Shown piece after piece: positions 1-13,000 of a DNA stretch of 64,000 nucleotides. The position numbers and the translations under genes were made by a program. Source of the stretch: Trichoplax adhaerens (Eukaryota; Placozoa; Uniplacotomia; Trichoplacea; Trichoplacidae). The notes below the pieces were generated by a model that made no database searches, was not told where the DNA came from, and saw nothing but the letters and a program-made list of their open reading frames with translations. The stretch covers positions 3,185,172-3,249,171 of the forward strand of contig NW_002060945.1 of assembly GCF_000150275.1 (NCBI RefSeq). The letters run 5' to 3'. Each line of letters opens with the position of its first letter. Position 1 is the stretch's first letter.

Positions 1-3000
1 TTCTACCATTACAGTATAAGGTGTTCCCTTTCCAAATACACCCTGGGTAAATGCCGGCTTTTGCTAGCGTAACAAGAGTACCTTCACTATGAGCATGACT
101 GCGCAATTATGCACTAACGGGTACAAATGATCAACGTTCGGTACCTACTGTCCTAAATGTTTACTCAGTGTATGTTCCACTCACATTGTATCCGCGCCAA
201 CGATCCAGCCGAAATAACGACTACAGTGGTACTGAAATCGGGGATCTATTTCACCGCAGAGACACAATAAATTCAAGTACTGTACAGTAGAAAATGGAGT
301 CATATCCTGCATAAAAGCGACAATTTCTCTTTCTAGCAGAAAAGAACAACTGATAGTCCTTTCTGTGATCATTAAAATACTCATAAAAACAATGTACAAA
401 AATAATGATCATCATCGGTTGTGTCCACTTCTGTACTCTCTCCTTTATCATCACGCCAAAGCAATGTCGTAGAATGAAATGGCTTTTACACTTGTTGAAG
501 CCAATCGCTACCGGCTACAACAGTATACTATCTTGCAAAGGAGATTTTGATTTGTAATGACTCCAGTAACGGGGGGTCATTGACCAAATCCTACCCTATT
601 GTATCGGACATATTTTCACCGATAGAAAAATGGTGTTCAACCTATCCAAATTAAGAAGGGATCCACTGTACCTGGTACAAATTACGCCAACCTGGTGTAG
701 GCAGACTGTATCAACATTGCCATTTCTACATACTGTATACTAGACAGGACAAATTTCTTTTTATTTACTTTATTTGTACGCTACAGTACACATCACGTGG
801 GGATCCGGCAACTCTCCTAGAATTTCCACCAAGGTAAATTCACCATTAATTATGGTCAAGCAAATCCACTTAACTAAACTATACTCCACATCATACAAAC
901 TGATGATAATGTAGAGAACATGATCGAGTTTGCCTTAATCAATCAATAAATGAAACCCCCCCAAAAAACCATAACCATGGAACGATTAGCAGTATCGTCA
1001 TAAATCCTTTATTGCTCCTCTATCGCACCATACTGTACAGTGCGGTATGCACTAAAACTATACTGTCTCCAGTATGTGTCAGAGGAGACCGGATGGTTTC
1101 ACGCTGATTAATTCAATGGAAGTAATAATGACTGATCTGGCTGCCATCATCATCATCATCTTATTTTAAGGTTTCGATATCTCGACTTGATATAAGAGGA
1201 AATATGTGCCTCTATGTTAGTAGCAGTAATCCTCTATCGAAGCTAAAAGAACATTGGGAAACGTTTCCACTTTGAGTTGGATATATCGAAGTTCCATCAG
1301 CAGTACTATACTGTCTATGAAGGTGGTTTACCACTGAAAGCTAAAGTTGAAATGAAATGTCTACAACTTGTTTTTGTATCAATTTAGCCGGTTTCTACGC
1401 GTCTTTCGACTACAGTATGAGAATCTTGTAGCGACGAAAAATTGGACAGGTGATGTGCGTTAATACATCTATCAATAAATGAATACTGGATAACAGAAAT
1501 GCAAGACGTTGCCAAGTATTAAAAGGACCACAAATGTATTGCAACTGCAGTGGTTCCTTTTACAAAGAAAAATTGACAATCGATGATATCAAGAAAGAAT
1601 AAATACAGTACGATAGAGGCGATAGTCAAGAAGCATTTGTAACGGGAAGTTATCCATGTAGCAGACACCATTGAAAGCTATTTCTACCCTAGATCAATAT
1701 CGTAGATAGAATAACACACCTAAACCTATTTCAGCACAATGTGTTACTTGCAAGAAATACGCATACATACGACATAGTGTGAACATGGATATCGTCCATT
1801 CTTACGCTATTCTACGATTGACAGTTTGGCTTGCATTACAAACGAGTGGAACAAAAATAGCGCTAAGCATTACAACCTTCAAATACCATGGGATTATCAT
1901 TGCTACTACTTACCGGAAGGCCAAGAGCACTTAAAATAACCATGGGCGAACCAAAAAATCGATTGGACAAGTTTTTAAATCAACAATAAAATGATTTCCA
2001 ACTTCTATCGATTAAATGAAGATATTGCAAGTCAAGACTTTTCCTTTTCTAGCAGTAACTGAATTAATTTGCAAACGATTACTATACTCTAGTATACAGT
2101 ATTGTCACTAGCAGGATAAAATAGGTGACCATGGAGCAATACCACAGTACTACAGTATAGTGCACGGTGTCGACTATCGGACTATACTGTACTTTCTAGT
2201 CAATTTGTATGAAAACAAGGCAAGTGACGGGGCGAAAACCAACAGTGTTATTGTTTGTTTTTATTTTTGACCTATGCGTTTCTACAGTATTTATTCCATT
2301 TCTACAGTATCATTGGAGGCAGTAATGTACTGTACTGTACTGAACAATGTCCATTTGTACAGTACAGTACGGTGGTCACGTGTGACGCACTGTGACATCA
2401 TTCATTCCCACCATGCATCAAAATTTTCCATAGTATGGTGTGCGATCCAAGTGGTATGGTACAGTAAAATGACAAGAAAAAAGATCGTCTTTGCTATTAT
2501 TTTTTACTGTCACTTGCCGTTCTAAGGCTCGCCGTCTGCGCCTGCCCACTTCCCTATACTACAGTCAAGTAATGAAGTCAAGAGAAAGACTACAGTGTAT
2601 AGTGTGTACAGTACTGTAGAGCCACAGACAGTATGCCGGACTTTAAGCCACGGTCTGACTGTTGCTGCTTAACCACAAAAAAGACCTCTATAGTACAGTA
2701 CTGTACTGTATACTGTACTGTAGCAACTGATGGTTTGGATTGGAAATTTCAAAGAAAAAATACAACTCAATAATGCACTCAATATTAAAAAAAGCATCAA
2801 GTGCCAATTGCTTAAGGTTGAGTGATCTTTATTGGTAAAACATTAGCCAAATTCAAAGTAAATACCTTCAAATTGTAATTTTGGTAAGTACTGTAGGGCC
2901 TGGCGTCTGCGTCACTTCCATATAAAGTGCTGAAGTCAAGAGAAAGACTACAGTGTACAGTACTGTAGAATCACAGTCTGACTACGGTAGTGCTCAGCCA

Positions 3001-5114
3001 CAAAAAAGACCACTATTTCAGCGTGACTTGTACTGTACACTGTACTAATTACTGACGGTTCCGTATTCGAAATTTCAAAGAAAAAATACAGCTCAATAAT
3101 GCAGTATACAGTATATTAAAAAAAGCATCAAATGTCAATTGCTTAAGGTTTTAGTGATCTGTATTCGTGAAACATTAGCCAAATTCAAAGTAAATGCCTT
3201 AAAATTTTAATTTTGGTAAAGTATACAGTACAGTATGGACTGGTGTACTGTACAGAACAGTAGGTGTGGTCATCCCTACAGTATGAAATACTGTAGTGGT
3301 CCGTACTGTGCTGTACAGTCTACAGTATACAGTGTACAAACGTACAGTACTGTACACCATGACCAACAGTTAAAATTCACCAAAGGCTTTCTCTACAGAT
3401 TTCACTTACCTTGTATATGTTATCAATTATATTATTACAAGTAATACAATGCTCTAAATGTTCAGCATTTAATAACACTTTTAAATATCAAGCTGTGGGG
3501 GGCTTCCAAAGAAAAGTACTGCTTTTGCATTGACAAACAGTAGTACATTTTTTGTTCTATACTGGTCAGTACAATACCACCTGTAGTATGGACTACTGTA
3601 TAGTAACTGTATAATTTAGGGCGGATCAGATTAACCTTTTCTCTTCACAGCGTATGCGCAACTCTTTTAACCCTTTAAATTAATGGACCACCTACTGTAC
3701 AGTACTTTGACTATAATCTCTATGCCAAATACAGTATAAGAACTATATTAAGTCCCGTAAAAACTTACCCAAACCGAACCTTTTTCTGATCGTAATTCTA
3801 ATATCATTTATACAGTACAGTTATTTAACAGTTGTACTATTGGATTTTACTCCTCGATATCTTGATACTACACTACAGCAATTATATAAAAAATTAAATT
3901 TTTTTTATATTTCTATGATAGTAATGTATACCGGTAAATAAGTTCACCGATCTTGTCGTAAAAAAAAAAAAATAGAAACACGATAATGATCTCATCAATA
4001 CAATGTCTTGCAAATCTTATACACGCGTAAGCATATTATTTATTTATAAGAACATTACTCAAAAACATTTACATCTCAAAAAGTTGAACAATTTTAAATA
4101 TAGTCCCATAGCACATTATTTACTGTTCTCCTAAAATTATTTAAAATTTTGACGGAAAAGCGACATATTGCCTGTGTTACGTAGTTTCTATTTGCAATTT
4201 ACCCTTTCCACATGCTATTACTTGGTGCATACAGTCGCATTCAAAAGTAGTTCATGCTTTAGTAAAGTAACAACAAAAGTATAATAAAGATGCAAAATTG
4301 AAATCCCAGAATTTTACTAATCTGAAAAGATGATTAAATGTTAAAGAGATGTTAATTCGTATTGTATCTATAGGCTAACTCAATCCTAAAGGAAAGATGA
4401 TAGCTACGAGGATGTAAGCGTATGATGGACTGTTTTAACAGACTTTCGTAACAAATACTACGGTATATTATACTTTTACCATGATTGCAAATGATAAAGA
4501 GTAAACAGAGAACTCAGGGATCGCTAAAATATTTACATAAGCTATGATTATTAGCAATTTATAGCATCAACTATAGGACGCATTCGGCAAATATTCCAAG
4601 ACAGTGTTGATAAAATTAAAGTTCGTGTACAATTGAATTCATACAAATTAGCGTTAATATAGTGAAGGAATCAACTATTTAAACCAGTCATTACATTCCT
4701 AAATCAGAATGATAATCAAAAATTGAATCATCATAAATAATTCTAATATGTAATGGATATACGTATCTTTGAAAAGTGACAAGTAATTGCTATTGCCTTC
4801 ACATTTCTATAGGAACAATGTACTCAATACAGTAAGTAACTAAAGTGAATCATTAAAATTTCAAGTGAACTGACGAATGCCATATTACAATCGAACAATT
4901 TCGCTTGTTTTTGATAAGGAATTCCATGCTTTAAATAGAAGAACATTAATTTACGTTCCTATAAATTTTCATTTTTAGCTAAAGAAAAGTCATAAGAAAT
5001 TCTTAATTTCAGTAATACCAAAGCTCAAATATTTCATTGAAAAGCTTAACGTGCAAACCTTATTAAACCTACTAAACATTTGTGAACCTTTTTCTAATGG
5101 ATGCAAAATTTCGA
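1..5114. other. Intergenic region, motif-rich, no gene supported
   Basis: I see no convincing exon here on either strand; the open frames present are short, lack good splice borders and resemble no family I know. The first 3.8 kb is dense in the overlapping palindromic words TACTGTA and TACAGTA (for example 2313-2375, 2692-2723 and 3229-3355) and holds a diverged two-copy tandem duplication at about 2526-3224. A short ATC microsatellite lies near 1145-1163. From about 3.8 kb to 5.1 kb the sequence becomes very AT-rich with poly-A/T runs and looks like 3' flank of the gene at 5115. Confidence 0.5.
2526..3224. repeat. Diverged tandem duplication, two copies of ~330-370 bp
   Basis: Copy 1 is about 2526-2897 and copy 2 about 2898-3224. 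They share, in the same order, a GTCTGCG...ACTTCC start, the stretch GAAGTCAAGAGAAAGACTAC, a CCACAAAAAAGACC block, AATTTCAAAGAAAAAATAC, AAAAAAAGCATCAA and ATTAGCCAAATTCAAAGTAAA, separated by small indels. Runs of TACTGTA/TACAGTA differ most between copies, as if these tracts expand and contract. No open frame is conserved between copies, so it is probably non-coding. Confidence 0.8.
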
Positions 5115-6070
5115 CTAGAAAAATATCATTTCCGAATCTGACAGCCCTTCACTATCATTCTCTTTATTTACTTCGTCATCAGAAAACGAGCTATTTTCTT
5201 CTACGTCTTTATCAACCACTGTAGGCCCAGATATTGCAGAAATTGAAGAAGTATTTGGTAAAGAAGTAGACAAGAATTCCGTACCTTGTGTTGATAAATT
5301 ATTTCGATCATTTAATGTGGAAATTGGCTGATTTGGGATTATTTTAGCTCTAGGTAAGCAAGGTGACGGAATAAAAGTAGAATGCCGACGCGAAGTATTC
5401 AAGTTAGTCGCTCTTTTAACAGCATTGTAGCTTAACGGCGCTGAATGTTTCCTAGTGATAACCTTATTATTATCAGGTACATTTCCAGTCTTGATTATTT
5501 CTGGTATAACGGGACGAATTGGCTTCTTAGAGAGTTCATCTTGCAGTTGCTCGTACTTTTCTTTCCATTCGTTTATATTATCTTGTTGTTCTTTAATTTT
5601 CTCTTCCTGCCGACTAATAAGAGCTTGATGATCTTCCCATTCCTTTTGGTCCATTTGTAGTTCAACAATTTGTGTTTGTTGTTTCCTTATTACTTCTTGT
5701 AAGGATAAGCTTGGTTTTTGAACATTATTCGAAATCGTCGTATTCATTTCTTTTATTTTTTGATCTTTCATCCTTAACTGCTCATCTAAATCTTTGATCT
5801 TATTATCACTGCAGCTAATCTTTCCTTTTAAACTGTTAATATCAAATTTTTTAGGCACTACTCACAGTTTTGATAAATTACAACTTCGTCTAAACTATCT
5901 AATTTACGATATAATGATAAATTGATCCGTCTCACAAACCTTTCAATTTCGTTGTCCTTCTGACTTGTAATTAGCTAAGAGTAAATATGATTAAATGATT
6001 AAGTTAAAAATGTATGCAAATAAATTAATTTTAGATTAAGTATAACCTTACCAATAATCTGTTGATACAT
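5115..6070 (-). CDS. Uncharacterised coiled-coil protein, 253 aa, two exons
   Basis: Exon 1 is 6052-6070 and exon 2 is 5115-5857. The junction has GT/AG borders and restores the frame: six codons (M-Y-Q-Q-I-I) and one base, then the long exon. The start ATG (6070-6068) is directly preceded by an in-frame TGA, which supports it; a GTG at 5858 that opens the long exon is only part of a split codon. Residues ~15-125 are a charged, heptad-like coiled coil rich in K, E and Q. Residues ~130-215 are Ser/Thr/Asn-rich and look disordered. The C terminus is acidic (ENSSFSDDE..., ending EMIFF). I do not recognise a family. A cytoskeletal, centrosomal or scaffold role would be a guess. It lies 1 kb downstream of the RhoGEF on the same strand. 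Confidence 0.7.
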
Positions 6071-7073
6071 TCACTTAATGTCACTGCACTATATAGGTGC
6101 TAAATGAATATACAAAAAACGATTTCAATGTTGGCTATTTGTTTCGAGTAATTAAAAAGCTGTTACAATTAATGGCAATAATTCTAGAAAATTATCTGCG
6201 ATCTAATTAAATATCTCTAAATCTTCACCTTACTTTATATATGATAAAGTAGAAAAAATTTAAAACATATAACTCTCATAGGATTCTTAACAATTTAATA
6301 CAGACTATTAACCTATCTTAATACAACTAAAGTCCTCAACCTACACTGAAACTTATTAAAAGTAGAAGTCTCTAGTCGGCTCTTTACTGCTTTAGTTAAA
6401 TATAACTGTATTAAATTCAATAACGAACAAATATCTGATTACAAATAAATATAAGCTTGTGAAAGAAAACATCGACATTACGCTGGCATCGTAATGAATG
6501 AGTGAGAAAATACAATCTGATACAATTAATCAGATATACCCACAATTAGCAATCTAAAGATTACTGTACTTTATTACCCGTTCGCTGGCTGCAGGCGATA
6601 AGTTACATGGCGTAGTTGCTATTGATGAAGGGATTGAGGAAGAATCTATTTAAGAAAACACAGTCACTAATTATACTGTACGCGTACTTCGAACATTTTG
6701 TTTTCTCATACTGACAAGATAGCTTTACATCATAAAATGGTAATTGCTTTTCTATTATATATTAAGCAATTTTTCTAGAGGTCTAGTTCGTTCTATCCAT
6801 AATATTAAGGTCATTGATTACAGATAAATCCTCATTAAATTATATACTGTAATTATTGTCCTATAACTCCCTACATAATTTGCTTAGAGAACTAGCTCAG
6901 TCTTTATCTAGACTAAAAGTATATATAGACCATACTCTTAGCTGAATAATAGGTACCGGTGCTAGAATCTATATTAGCGCTATAGCTTTAATATAATTGA
7001 ACTATATTTAGCTTATATAGGTAATTAGTGATAGAGAAATAAATTAAAATTGACATGTCAATGAGTAAGGTAC
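6071..7073. other. Intergenic spacer between coiled-coil gene and RhoGEF
   Basis: AT-rich, about 1 kb, no supportable exon. It must contain the promoter of the coiled-coil gene and the 3' end of the RhoGEF transcript. No clear motif cluster was seen apart from isolated TACTGTA words near 6565 and 6675. Confidence 0.4.
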
Positions 7074-10000
7074 TTAGTGACCTTGTGAATCAGACTTTTC
7101 AATTATAAAACTATCTGTTTCATCTTTACTATCCATCGTTTTCCTACGTCTAATAGCAATTGGCCGTAAATCAGGCTAGAAAGTGAAATATTCAAATATT
7201 ATCAATTAATGGCATAATATGTAGATAATTTGAATTTTAGAGGTAATTAATTCGAAAAAATTCCTTAGCATTAACAGCTAGGCACGTCGATCTTTTATGC
7301 TTACATCCGTCATACGTCTTCTTGATGAGTGGTCAAAACCGTGAAATGTTTCGGTTCTTTTCGGCATAGATTGTGGTGTTTTAATTAGCTTCCCTGAAGA
7401 TACCGCAGCTAGCATACTGAAGGCTATCATTTTTGTCATACATAAGAAATCGAAAATTAATTGCGCTATAGCCAAATCTTAAAAATAGCTACTGTTATGA
7501 TATAATCTACTAGTATACACTGCTTTTCGTCTTAAGTCTAGGGGCTACAGTGACAAGTAATGGTAATATCTATATAAGCACGATATTTGATATTATCATG
7601 AAAAGTGCTTTACATTAACTTACACTCTTCAATTGTTCTTTCCAAAAGTTTCCTGGATATACATGGATTAAGAAAAAGCAAAATAATCACACTCAATAAA
7701 GAACTATTTATATCGTAGATTTACCATAGAACATATTGCATAGTTCCGGCAAAAACAATACATTTCCAGTATCATGATCAATAATTTACTAGATTAAACG
7801 AGTATAATATTAGAAATATCAAAACTTCCAGATTGATATCGTTTTCTACTTACGAGTCCAGTTTTTCGTATTCTTTTCTAATTTTATCCTTAATAAAAAT
7901 CAAGAGTACATTTCAAACAACTGTCAGTTATATATTAAACTATAAAAGAATTGTTATGATGCATGTATCAAATTTAGTAAATACTCAATACTAGGAAGGT
8001 CATTTCATTATAGTACTATGAAATTGAAATACGTTCTGTAACTTGTGCTCAAAGCTAATAGTAAATTATTTAGTTTACGTTTTTATCAATTGAATTAATT
8101 CATACCTTTTGTTCTTCATCTTCAGGAGTAAATGCATTAAACATTTCTTGAAATACTTTTTCTCTTTCCGCAATCAATTTAATGATTTGTTCGTCAACGA
8201 TTTTGGATTGCTCTAGAGTAGTCAAGAGAGAAATACTATATTTACGACTTATCCTGCAAGCTATTATTAGCAAATAGTATCTGTTGGGAAAACTCTTTCC
8301 CGACAATTATTTCTTCAAGTTCTCCATTGAATAGCGTATTAATAACCGCAGCGGGATGATGTATCGCATGTCAAAAATATCTAACACTATACTTCAGAAA
8401 AAATTACCTAGCAGTTGGTCAAACGGTGATAACAAGCTGGAGTTTTCTGATTGATCATCAATGCAACCATCTATTTCATTGATTTAGAATTATAAGATCA
8501 ATAGAATACGGTACCGTATGTGAATAAATAGAGTTGATGGTGCAATATCTCCACACCAACTACTCATAGGAATTTTGTAAAAAAATACTAGCCTATGCCA
8601 TCATCATTTATTAGACTGTCTTCAATTGGAGTAGCTTTCTGTACTGCGTTATTAATTTGTTGAATCCAACTGTAACAATAAATTCGGTTTTACCATGCTG
8701 CCACATATCTTACGTACTGTATTTCTATTAGTTGATTACTTTTAAGAAAATACATTTACCCCTTCTTCTGAGATTCTGATCGACATATCAATTCGTACAT
8801 TTGTGGCTTTTGATCACTATTATATACCATGTAAATAGCTTTAGGATCTATGTTGAAAGAAGGACATAACTTAATTGATTTAACACTTATTACATGATAT
8901 GACATGTTAATTTACATTGCATTTTTAATATTTAGTATGATATTGAAGCTATTTGAAATTATCAAGCTCTATTTATATTTCATAGGCTATTAATAAATTA
9001 TTTTTATAGAGTATATAGTAAAATATCAGCTTTTAAAATGTAAAATGAACCAACAGTTAAGGTAGTAAACAATAGTAAGTAAAATAAGGTATTGGTTTAC
9101 GAAATATCAGACTATCGACAGACATCCCAATAGGCTTATGACCATGTTTTAAATATAAGACAAAATTTATCGAATTAATTAACATTCCGAATGCTACATA
9201 AAAATATAGTGACTCCAGGTATAAGAAGGAATATTCACACAAACGCTGTGTGATTACTGCTAAATTTGTATTAGGAAAAACAAAAGTATATAAACATTTT
9301 GTTAAAAGGAAAGTGTGGGTGTGTAGACATTAATTCTCTAAAAGCTGCATAATGCCTTGATGTATGAAATTACTTTTATTTAAAGTGACTATCAATTGAT
9401 AATGTCAAATAAATCAGGGTACAAGTGCGTGCGAATGATATTCTGTCATGTAATATATTATTGTATTTAGAATTTCAGATAACTTTACGAGAGCTATTTT
9501 TTACCTGCAGCATTCTCACGTATCATAGCTTTGCCAATAGGAACTATAGGAGACTTTATACATAGAATTTATATCAGTAAGTGTAGCTTTAATCTTATTA
9601 TTGATCTTGGGAAATATATTTTTTATCGACACTTAGTAATTTCAAATCTACTATAATTATGTACACCTTTTGTTCAATGGGCAATAAATAAAATTTTTGA
9701 TCTTTTTCTTGTAATAGTACGATCAAATTGTTTAGTAATAGTGCTTGTACGTCTAGTTTTAATCAATAAAAAAATTTTCACATTGACTTTGTTTCCGTAA
9801 ATTAATGGATAAAATGAATTCAAAGCTTACATTATGATTTAATATAGGTCAGCTGTCTTACCTATAGATTTTCCGCGAGCACCTCTTACTATTAAGCTAT
9901 CTTCTAATAGCAGCATGAAATGTCCTGAAGCCAGATTTAGTTTCTGTAGTATAAACACAATCAAAGATAAATGCTTAATTTAAATAAAACTCGGTTAGAT

Positions 10001-13000
10001 TAATTTTAAGTCATCGTAATTCTCTAATAAATAATATTAATTATTTATATCTTTGTAAAAGTATTAAAACAAATATTCATCACCTTAATGGGGGTCCCCT
10101 GAATTGTACTTAATGCTTTTTGATCCAGCTTACTCTGAATTTGTTTTAATCTCTACAAATCAATAAAAACGGTTATCATTGGCAAATGTACAAATCTTTC
10201 ACTGGTGCTAAAATTATACCTGTATGCTTTTATATCGCTGAATTCTTTCATCAACATTAGTTGCTGTACTCTGAAAATCAAACGACATTCTCATAAAAAT
10301 CAGACGCATTGGGAATATAGCAGAGTGAACTTCCTCAATTGGTTGATAAAACGATCATAAAAATTACCATACAATTACTGTTATTGTTAATTAAGTAAGA
10401 ATTTAAGTGCTCCATCTTTAAAAAAGATGATACTAAATATCAGTAGCCGTGTGAGATAAAAGAGGCTACTTCAACCTAAAATCTTATAATAGCGGATTAC
10501 AATTCAACATTCAGCTATAAAATATATAATGTTTGTAAATTAATATTTCAAGAATATTATTACTGCCACGCCTCCATGCGAAGAGATTATGGTGGTTTAT
10601 TGTTTACCGTAAAACTTAGCTTATTGAATAGCTTACCTTTACTAAAATTAAGGCTTGATTTAAGTAGGCATAGTCGGGAAAATGTTCTGTTATCATCCAT
10701 AGATGATAGGAATAAGTAAAGATAGCTGTCTCTTTAGCTTTGATCTAATCATTTAATTTAATAGACATAATTGTAAGTGGTCACCTGGTGTTGATTTGAT
10801 AACCGCTTGTATCAGTATAGGATATTTTGTTAGCCTTTGAGTTACTAAAGTAAAACATTCTGGAATGGACAATCGACGACAATATGGGTCTCGATCACAT
10901 TTCTAGGTACGATAAAAACAAAATATTAACATGATATACTTTGATAATAAAAATCATAAACCATAATAATATCATATATAATTCAATCCAAAATCGAACG
11001 TTGACCTTAATAAAATTTGAAAACTTTCTTTGCTTTAATAAATCCTGAGCATATTCATTGAAGAATAAAGATGTTGAATTAACATCATTTTCATATAAAA
11101 TGAAAGTGCTTTGCATTCATAGTAGATTTTTGCATATCTGACAAACCTTATAAAGTGCTAGTGATTGTATGTGATAACTACAGAAATTGCCATAATTCTC
11201 ATCAATTTCAGCCCCATTTTTAGTAAACTAAAAGAGGAAGTTTAAAAATGATCACTAGCGAATTATTCTAATGTTAATAATAAGTATTTAATAGACGAAT
11301 TTCGATATATATAGTTATACTATTTTTATTCTCCTGGATTATTTCTAGGATCTACTTATTAGGTGAGATTTACATACATGTTCAACAATAATGTCGCCGA
11401 GACTATTTACAACGTCTGATTGACACTGTCTTTCGGTTAGCTTTTCAACGAAAATGTTACTTAATTCAATCATTCTTTCAATTCCAGGGAACATTCTTCT
11501 TACTAACTCCTCTTGTAGCCCTGCTTCCTTTAACATTCCCCTCATAAAAATCTAATTTTGCATTAAAATAGGTTACGAAAATTGATTAGTATAATGTTCA
11601 GTATCAAAAAGTAATTACCGCTGTTAAATCGACGCTACATTTAATAACATTAGCTTAGTAAGAGTTACGCCAAAGATTTACCAATTGTATTATCTTCAAT
11701 GTTCTCAAATGATTCTTTTCCGTTTTTATGAATTCTGTCCAGAGCGATTTTTTTAGAAAGTAAAATTAATGCAGGTTTGACATCTTGTCGCACAATAAGT
11801 AACAGATCATAAGCGGTATACAAAAAGGCAAATACCAAAAATAACATCTTGTCGTTTAACTTCTTCCTTGTTCATCTTCTTTAATATCTAATAAGACAAA
11901 CGAACATTTTATACGTCACTGATTCAAAAGACTTTAAACTATCCTTTTACTAATCCGTTTGCGCATTTTTTACTTATTAATAGTTTTATTACTAGGAAGC
12001 TTGAATACCGTTTTGCTAACTGTTGCATTCCACGCTTCAACTTCTTCCTTTAATGCCAAGTCCGGATCAATATCCTAATTTAGAATAGACTTTGTCAATA
12101 TCTGTAAACATATATTCCTAAGTTAAACAGATTTGGCTTGGGAAATCTTATTTCGTATTTAATATCTTTTTCTGGCTTACATAGCTATCATCTCTCGACT
12201 CTTCTACCATGTGAAAAGTAACTAAATTAAAAAAATTAAAATTAATCCATAGCTGGAAACTTGGCAATTAAGATAACCGTATGAAAAATAATAAAGTAAT
12301 TCAGAATGATAATATTAGAACCTCTCAATGTATTGCAATGATACGGAATTAGTACTTTAACTGGTTTCGTAACCAATTAATGAATGCATTATCAATCAAA
12401 GAATTTCTCAAATATCTTACCCTCTTCGTCGGGATTATCTTGAATATTCTGATCTGACTGAGCAGACCTATGACAAAGGAAGAAGTCATTGCAAGCTTAT
12501 TGTAAACTTTATATGCTCAGATACAAAATTCTTTAACATTTAATAACATTTTACTAGGTATTTACAAAATCCTACAAATATTTATGAATAATGCCATATT
12601 TTATTACAATAGATTCATCTGCCTTACTTCAAAGGTTGTATATACGTTGTGGTATCGCTATCTTCTGTATTAGATCTAAGAATAGTGTCACAAACCATAG
12701 GATATAAGTTATGACAGCTTAAGTTTGTAAAGGTCGAAAAAATATATTAATTCTTTAAATCTGTTATTATATACGAACTAATATAAATTAAGGACTTGTT
12801 GCTAGGATTCGTACAAATTGATTTGCAACGAGAAATAGCTAAATAATATTATTGTACCTTTGTCGCAATGGTTTTCCCTTTGCTGAAAGTATCTGTAACT
12901 CGTTTTGATCATTTTCTGGCTGATTTTGATTACCAAACTGAAGCAGTCGATAATCCAGAGAAAACAATGAAAATCGTCATTACATTTCGTATCATAGCTG

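Noticed and set aside
5445-5660. Plus-strand 71-codon frame inside the coiled-coil gene
   Set aside because: It is antisense to a frame with good coding character; the hydrophobic Phe/Ile/Leu-rich product is the usual mirror of Lys/Glu/Asn codons.
11665-11847. Minus-strand 60-codon frame over the RhoGEF DH region
   Set aside because: The DH sequence is in another frame: exons 11836-11887 and 11682-11734 join to RQDVIFEFIKTEKNHLRTL, which fits the family.
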